Shown: piece after piece, positions 58,047-64,000 of the stretch
Numbering within the stretch: the first letter of the stretch is position 1
Layout of the letters: every line of letters starts with the position of its first letter
Assembly (NCBI GenBank): GCA_036245805.1
Contig: BTRK01000002.1
Coordinates: 31,044,661 to 31,108,660 of the forward strand
DNA length: 64,000 nt
From: Pristionchus mayeri
Taxonomy: Eukaryota; Nematoda; Chromadorea; Rhabditida; Neodiplogasteridae
Reading direction: 5' to 3'
Translations under genes and position numbers: made by a program
Notes under the pieces: model-generated
Told to the model about the DNA's origin: nothing
Databases searched by the model: none
What the model saw: only the letters and a program-made list of their open reading frames with translations

Positions 58047-58317
58047 CACTACGCAAAACAAAGGGGAGATTTTTTGCAAAGCCATACCTAACTACAATTC
58101 ACTTATCCTGATTGGACCTCAATGGAAATAACTCACGATATACTCTTGAATCACTTCCTGGGGGATCGCAGACTCGTCAAATTGACCTCTGACCTGAATC
58201 AATTATTTCTTCCATTATACAGAATTCATTTATGGAACTCACCTGTTCGATGATGACGTTTGCTTGAGCAGCAGAAAGCTTGTGCTTGCTCTGTAGTGAA
58301 ATGGAATCTCAGACTGA

Positions 58318-58494
58318 CACTAAGCCTAATGATCACCGTCGATGATAGCCTACTGGATGATAACCATACAATAAAACCCTTCTCTAGATCTTTCAAATAT
58401 TCATTTTTGACAAATTGGGAACCTACCTATTGTGAAAGTTCTACAGAAGCGTTCATTTTCGGTTATCATCCGACGGTGATCATCAGACTTAGTG
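58318..58494. mobile_element. 177-bp inverted-repeat insert at an exon end
   Basis: The ends CACTAAGCCTAATGATCACC and CACTAAGTCTGATGATCACC (complement of the right end) differ at two positions. The insert abuts the point where the member D exon loses its donor. CACTA termini are seen but the expected 3-bp duplication is not. Confidence 0.6.
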
Positions 58495-59912
58495 CGCCTC
58501 AATCAGAGCTCATTTGCTCAGCGATTGCGTTAGGCGATGTGGATGACTGAACCCAATTATCATGTAAGGCTTGACGGATTCGATACTCTTCCTGAAAATA
58601 CCTGCGCTTAACGTGTATCGTCTCCTCATTCGTCCCTGGTAATAACTCTATGAAAATCAGAATATATAATTTCTAACCTGCATACGGCGAGGATTCGCAC
58701 AGGAGGAGGAGAGAATCGCGAAGACGAATAGAATCAGCAGCATAGCGAGTGATGAGGTTGATTCATCGTTCTCGCTTATATAGGTTCATCGCTATGATTG
58801 TCTGCGATCCAGCCAAAACAGAGCCTATCGTTTCCGTGTTCCAATCTTCTCGTGGAGACTGTTTTGACTGTATTTTTTTCAGAGCAAGATAGGATAAACT
58901 GGGAAAGAATGTAATTATTGATTGAATTTCCCTCTTTCATCAGGATCACATGTCATTATTGAATATCCTTACGATGAATTGTTATATTAAAGAAACCACA
59001 TTTAAAATATGGATTAAATGATAAAATCACTTGATTTGCACTTATTACGGGCATATACAAATATATTTGCTTGGCATGTTAACGCTGTTACCGGCGTCGT
59101 TGTTTGATCACTCGAATAAGCGGCACTTTTAGTGAAGCGGTATTCATTTGAGTGAGTGGAGTGGATGCGAGAGCTTCTCGCATACTGTATTGCTGAAGCA
59201 GAACTTCAACTTTATCTTCGAATGAATTCAATTGCTTTGTAAAGTTAGAATAATAAAATTTTGAGCCGCATAAATTGTTATCAGTATTGTCGTCGCATTG
59301 TTCGACTTCGATGTGGTGTTGTTGCGATCCTTTACTCTAGTAGAATCGATGTACCTCAATTGTTTTTTTGAGGTCAATTACCAAACCTAATGAACAAATT
59401 CACACATTTAAAAGAGCGATCTCCGATCTTGATTGCATTAAGACGAAAACACGGTCAATATCCAACTTCGTCATGAAACAAAAGCCTCAATGTTTTTTTT
59501 CTAATACACAGCTGCAGAAAAAAATGAGTTTTTGTTAGAGTTGCCTCCTCACATATTGAGAATTCCATTTTTTTCAATTCAGAATATCATTAGGTGCTGG
59601 AATTTTACGTAATCCAGGTAACCCATAACGATATAACTGGGGTGCTCATCCTTTCTTTCACTCGTTTTGTGTTACCGTAATCCCTTGTTATAGTCGTGAG
59701 GAGCAATCAAAAATTGGTGTAGTGCCAATTGGACGACACTTATGATCATAGAATCAAGCTAGTTACGATCAACTGATATGAGATGACTCAGTAGCCAGAT
59801 TGGAAACGTGAAAACGTAGAAGATTTTGTGAGATAGGTAACGCATCAGGCACAGACATATGCCAATAGAATTTTATCACTACATCATTTACATCATTACA
59901 AACCAATGTATT

Positions 59913-62007
59913 TCATTCAAAAATGAAATCAAAGTTTGGCTTCGGGGAATTGTTCTTCTCAGCATTCATCTTCCAGCTGTGTCTCAGCAGATTGTTTAGA
60001 AGCCCTCTCTCATAGTCCGACAGGTTCGAAGCGATCGCTGTAATTGATGCATTTTATTTGTAATCCAATTGTAATTTCAACTGGTTCAAATTAAATATTT
60101 GCGATATTAGAGATAAATGGATGTACCTCTCGCGATGACGAGCTTTTCCTCCGTGAGATCCCCGTCCGCGAGAAGAGGCCCAAGTTCTTCGAGTGCACTG
60201 GAGACAGTCCTTAGAGTGATAACCGCAGTAGCTGCCGCCTGAGATGAAAGAAGAAGATTTCAGCCAACCATGCACAATCGGCACTAGGTCGGATGAGAAC
60301 TATGACGTCATGCCGTCTTTCACATATCAAAGGCGGCATGACGTCATAGTTTTCACCCAACTGAGTGCCTGCACAATCATACCTGTCCCATTGAATGTTG
60401 CGCCAGCATCTGCGGCTGTTGTGTCATCATACGCATTTGGTAGCGCTCCTTAATTCATTAAATGACTGCATTTTGTTCTTTACAATTTTCAATTTTTCCT
60501 ACGTGTGGGAGAACACGTAAAGCAAAAAAGTGCTCAGGATTGTCATCATTAAAGAGAATGAAATGGCCGTACGATGACTGGCATCCATCTGGCGTGCCAT
60601 TTGCTCTGACGCTCAGCAACCTTCAAATCGGGCGCACCTCCTGACGGGAAAAACAGCTGTAGAGTGTCTTCCTGAAATTTACATATTCAGTGGTTGATAG
60701 TATTCTAGAACAAAAATTGGGCCACATCTGCGAATGTGCGTACATTAAAACTTTGCGTCAAAAGTGGCAACATGTTATATGTTAATTTCGTTGCTTGAGC
60801 GACAAGACGATCGCAATGGAAGTCAACCGAACGTATGCACTCACTCTGTACTGATTCCGTGCGTGTTCAGGGATGCCCGCTCGACGCATTTCCTCGATTG
60901 CCGGCTGGAGCGATTTCGCAATATTCGCTCTCATCTCAAAAGTATGTGTTGTGATGACGTCCAGCCAAACTTAGGATGAGTTCTGCCAAAATATGGCATT
61001 TGAATCCCTCAAAAATTCGAGAGAACTATTATAGCTTCCCCTTGAGATATAATCGATCTCCCTAATGAAGAATTTAGCTTGTAAGCTTGTAAATCTTGTA
61101 AGAGCTTGTGTAATAGCTTAAGAGCTGAAAAGCTTGTAAGCTTGTAAGCTTGTAAATATAGCATTTATCTTGTAATATTGTAAATTTGTAAATCTATAAA
61201 GGCACCATAATGGGCGTCCATCGATCGCTCCACTCGACCATCTCCTTGCCGATTGCTTCTGTTGCCGCAGAATTTGTCTCGGCCTCTTCCGCGAGCCGGA
61301 GCTCCTACAAACCAGCTAGAATAGGGCTGACTTATAGAAATAGCGAAAATCCATTATGTCGATTGCAATTGGTGCTCCGAGATTGAATGATAAATGAAAT
61401 ATTGAATGATAAATAACTCACGCAGTACTCTTGAATAGCATGTGCTGGAATTCCGGAGTCCGCGAATTGCTCCCGAACCTGAGTTTACATTTTGAAGTGA
61501 TAATGTTTTACACGGGAACTCTCATTGAAATCATAAAGCTCACCTGCTTGATGATTTCTTGCTGTTCTGCTGTGGAGAGTATGCGTTTGCTCTATAGTGA
61601 ACGAAATTTCGAAGAACCTCAATCAACACTCACATCTTCAGTGATGGCTTTGGAGGGTGCGGTCGTGTGATCCCATGAGTCACGGATTCCTTGAAGGATT
61701 AGATCGGCATCCTGAAAAAGGATACAATTTTCCTTAACGAGACATGCATAGGCAACTCTATTTTGTGTTTTGAAAGTGATGTATGACATCTATCAAAACT
61801 TACCTCCTCAGTGATCGAGCTGGAAGATGCGGAGGGTTCGTTCGATGAATCACGGGCAGGTGGACGATCTTCTTCCTGAAAATGCATGTAATCTTCACGG
61901 ATTTCTGCGAAAGGTTCATCAAAGTCTCAGTAAACGATTACTAACCTGTCTTCGGCGTAGGCAAGGGCAGAGGAGAGCAACCCGAAGACTACAAGAACCA
62001 CCCGCAT
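59913..62007 (-). CDS. Family 2 member E, complete two-module secreted protein
   Basis: Eleven exons read in order on the minus strand: signal peptide MRVVLVVFGLLSSALAYAED (62007), EEDRPPARDSSNEPSASSSS, DADLILQGIRDSWDHTTAPS, SKRILSTAEQQEIIKQ, VREQFADSGIPAHAIQEYC, ELRLAEEAETNSAATEAIGK with WSDRWTPIM, MRANIAKSLQPAIEEMRRAG with ARNQYR, EDTLQLFFPSGGAP with WHARWMPVI, ERYQMRMMTQQPQMLAQHSM, AAATAVITLRTVSSALEELG and AIASNLSDYERGLLNNLLRH, ending at TGA 59913. The fifth/sixth and seventh/eighth exons are two copies of a module, GIP..A...Y followed by W..RW.P(V/I)(I/M). All-helical and Glu-rich. I do not recognise a named domain. Upstream, TATAGG and GGTCTGCGATAAAGCC are shared with members B and D. 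Confidence 0.75.
60280..60370. mobile_element. 91-bp hAT-type MITE with CRE-like palindromes
   Basis: Flanked by the 8-bp duplication GCACAATC (60272-60279 and 60371-60378). It is a near-perfect hairpin; each arm contains ACTATGACGTCATGCCG or its complement, so TGACGTCA occurs twice. It lies in an intron of member E. Confidence 0.85.
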
Positions 62008-62241
62008 GTTGAGCGATGCAGTTCATTCATCCTTCTTCATTTTATAGGCGGACGGTGTTATGACGGTCTGCGATAAAGCCAAAATAGAATAGAGCCTTTC
62101 GTTTCCGCGTTTCAATCTCTTCGCGGAGACTGTTTTGACTGTTTCTTTGCAAGAAAGGTGAGCTTTCGGAAGAGTTCATGGCTTTTTGCATGGTTAACTA
62201 TTGATTGCGTTCCCTCTTTCATCTTTATCGAATTTCATTAA

Positions 62242-62486
62242 AGGAGGAGTAAAGTCAAACGCGCGCCCGGTTGGAATATCTTTCACTTAGGGACGCACTC
62301 TCTTCAAGTCGCGTGCTATCTCGCCCCCTTCCCTGAGCTTTCCCTGATCTGGCTCCCAGCCAACTAGCTATAACTCTGTTCGGAATGGAGATATCAATGT
62401 GCAAATTTCGGAGCTTCTTATCGTTGTGGAGCTCTGATCAGTGCATATGATAGCTTCATAAATTGAATTTTGAGTTTACTCCTCCT
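62242..62486. mobile_element. 245-bp TTAA-flanked MITE abutting the Kolobok-like end
   Basis: The ends AGGAGGAGTAAAGTCAAA and its approximate complement, with TTAA at 62238-62241 and 62487-62490. The right TTAA is also the left TTAA of the Kolobok-like element. Its terminus resembles that of the tRNA-bearing family (AGAAGGAGTGTCAG). Confidence 0.8.
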
Positions 62487-62490
62487 TTAA

Positions 62491-62950
62491 AGGGATCCGG
62501 ACATCAAAAATCAAGTGTGCCTTAAATTGCGTCTCATCCACCCCTTAGTTAAATGCAATAAACTAAAAAAATTAAAAAAATTATTTAAGCAATAAAAATA
62601 AATAATTAAATATATAGTGTATTACTGTGGTAGCGTGTAAATTCGAAAAATTTCAAAAAATTCAAAAAATATATATTAAAATTACTGTATTGGAAGCATC
62701 TTGATTATCGGTTTTCAGATCGGCTGGCCGGCCGTCTTCTTCGGCAGTTTCTTTGCTTTCTTTTACTTTTTTTCAGTTATTTATGTTGTATTTCACTGTT
62801 TTGTGGCCTGAATTGTATTAGAAAAGAGGTCGGTCATGTATAATGCGGTTAGTGAAGTAATCTGCCCCTACTGAATAGCGAATGAGCGTTTTCTGATCGC
62901 TTCATATTCATTCTAATTGCACGATTCTTGCTTACATTTGCTATCAGTGC
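62491..62950 (+). mobile_element. Left end and leader of the Kolobok-like THAP element, copy 2
   Basis: AGGGATCCGGACATCAAAAA directly follows TTAA and aligns with the end at 27046. It is 460 bp from the THAP start codon. The leader is AT-rich and diverged from copy 1. The right end lies outside the window. Confidence 0.65.
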
Positions 62951-64000
62951 ATGGCTACGGTTAACTGCTCCGCCTGCCCTCGTCGTTCCCACCAATGCCG
63001 CAAGATTCCCGACATTGCTGGGATGGGAAGGGAATGGCTGCTCCGCCTGAACCTCATCGACGATGAGTTCGAGCTGCTGCAAGAGAAGGTTGCTAGGATT
63101 CAAGGAGAGGGGAGGCGAGCGTGGCTTTGCCCGAACCACTTCAAAGGAAGAAACCACCTGGACCGCGAAGGCCCTGAAGACGTGAGTCATAATGTATTTC
63201 ACCTATTGGACATACTGTCACCGTTATCAGGGCCTCTCGGTTGTATAATCCAATGCTGAATCGATAAAACGCTCTTTCTTGTTTTGTAATTGATCATCGA
63301 ATTTGCCGTTTGCTTCACTACGCGTTTTTTAGCATCGTCAGAAGGGAGAAGAGCCTCCGAGGCTCAATGAGGAGAGCGATGTACAGGTACAGGGCACAAT
63401 TATTTACTTCCGAAAGACATTCGAATACTCTTATGCCCTGGGGAGGCCGAATAATATACAATCCCTGAGGAAGCAATAAAACACACATACATGTACAAGA
63501 CTATGTGACATTCCAGCCCGGAGTCTTTCAGCCAGAGCCAGCTCCTACCGTAGAGGCCATGGTCGATGCCATGTCTGACCTACTTTTCCCTCGCCTCAAC
63601 GCACCCAGTCTGGAGTATCTGGAGCATCTGGAGTACGTGCAACAATACCATTTGAAATATTTATTCAATTATGAAAGCTAGAAATGTGAACGAATAGAGA
63701 AAGATCAAACAACAGAACAGTGAAACGTTGATCATTGATTAGATTTCAAACAAATATTACCCCTTTTCACGAACTGACACGTGCCCTGATCACTAGTAGA
63801 CGCACTAGAGTGTACAAAAGTGAGAGAGCGCCACCTGGCAGATTCTTGACTAGTGGTTGTTTTGTTCACGAATTGGCTCCCTTCATTACTTGTGCTCTCT
63901 AACAGTAATAGTCGGTGAGAGAAAACGAAAACGAACTGAAGAGAGCATGCGAAGTCATTTCCCCCGTGGCACGAAAATTGAATTTCTGCCGAACTAGGCC
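62951..64000 (+). CDS. THAP-domain Kolobok-type gene, copy 2, cut by the window end
   Basis: Exon 1 (62951-63181, the same 231 bp as copy 1) encodes a THAP-like finger (CSAC, then WLCPNHF). Exon 2 is 63333-63386 (HRQKGEEPPRLNEESDVQ) and exon 3 about 63517-63632 (PGVFQPEPAPTVEAMVDAMS and on). Exon order and intron positions match the gene at 27.5 kb, and copy 2 lacks the exon 2 duplication. Divergence in protein is high, so the two copies are old. Exon 3 ends in phase 2 here but phase 0 in copy 1. The transposase core would lie beyond 64 kb. Confidence 0.7.

Larger units (their letters stand above)
57602..58743 (-). pseudogene. Family 2 member D, truncated
   Basis: Signal exon 58743-58678 (MLLILFVFAILSSSCANPRR), then EEYRIRQALHDNWVQSSTSP (ending in MSSD), SKHKLSAAQANVIIEQ, VRGQFDESAIPQEVIQEY and ELRLSQEREASRDDADPVKA with WSARWMPVM, followed by a GTGCGT donor at 57601. 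No second module or C-terminal exons follow. After MSSD there is no donor: a small inverted-repeat insert (58318-58494) sits there and the exon meets a TGA. The gene is therefore broken in the second exon and lacks its 3' half. Confidence 0.6.

Overview
The window is nuclear DNA from a free-living-type nematode, most likely a rhabditid or diplogastrid (Pristionchus-like) worm. The evidence is small multi-exon genes with short introns and TTTCAG-type acceptors, acceptors sitting directly on start codons (typical of spliced-leader trans-splicing), an F-box gene, a Dopey/PAD-1 relic and tandem families of small secreted proteins. The species is inferred, not proven.

Layout. 1-6.4 kb: GA/CT-rich DNA with no gene I can support, plus one 365-bp TTAA-flanked element carrying a tRNA-like body. 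6.6-13.2 kb: a tandem pair of seven- and six-exon genes of unknown function; the second carries a recent 3.8-kb BEL/Pao-type LTR retrotransposon (reverse transcriptase and integrase missing) in intron 2. 13.6-19.1 kb: a second duplicated gene of unknown function (first copy intact with a tRNA-Leu and a 1.26-kb TIR element in its introns, second copy a frameshifted relic), a 1-kb foldback element and an inverted duplicate of the tRNA-Leu with its flank. 19.4-26.9 kb: a foldback element, a small secreted-protein gene, an F-box gene, a damaged secreted-protein gene and a hAT-type MITE with 8-bp target duplication.

27.0-33.1 kb: a 12-exon THAP-domain gene whose core matches Kolobok-type transposases as I know that family. 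A second copy starts at 62.5 kb. Both begin about 465 bp downstream of the same TTAA-AGGGATCCGG end. At least five non-autonomous TTAA-flanked elements lie in the same window, so the region looks like a transposase with its dependent elements. 33.4-37.7 kb (minus): a decayed 5' part of the Dopey gene pad-1. 38.4-41.8 kb: a 2.2-kb foldback element and a secreted-protein gene split by a hAT MITE inside an exon.

43.4-48.3 kb: five tandem two-exon genes for small secreted proteins with a Gly/Cys segment and Tyr/Gln/Pro repeats, sharing a promoter block; one is frameshifted. 48.5-62.0 kb: a second secreted family, mostly minus strand, five members (A-E) in different states of decay, with an internally duplicated helical module. 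The general picture is an accessory region where small secreted-protein families expand by tandem duplication and transposons of several classes insert into introns and exons.
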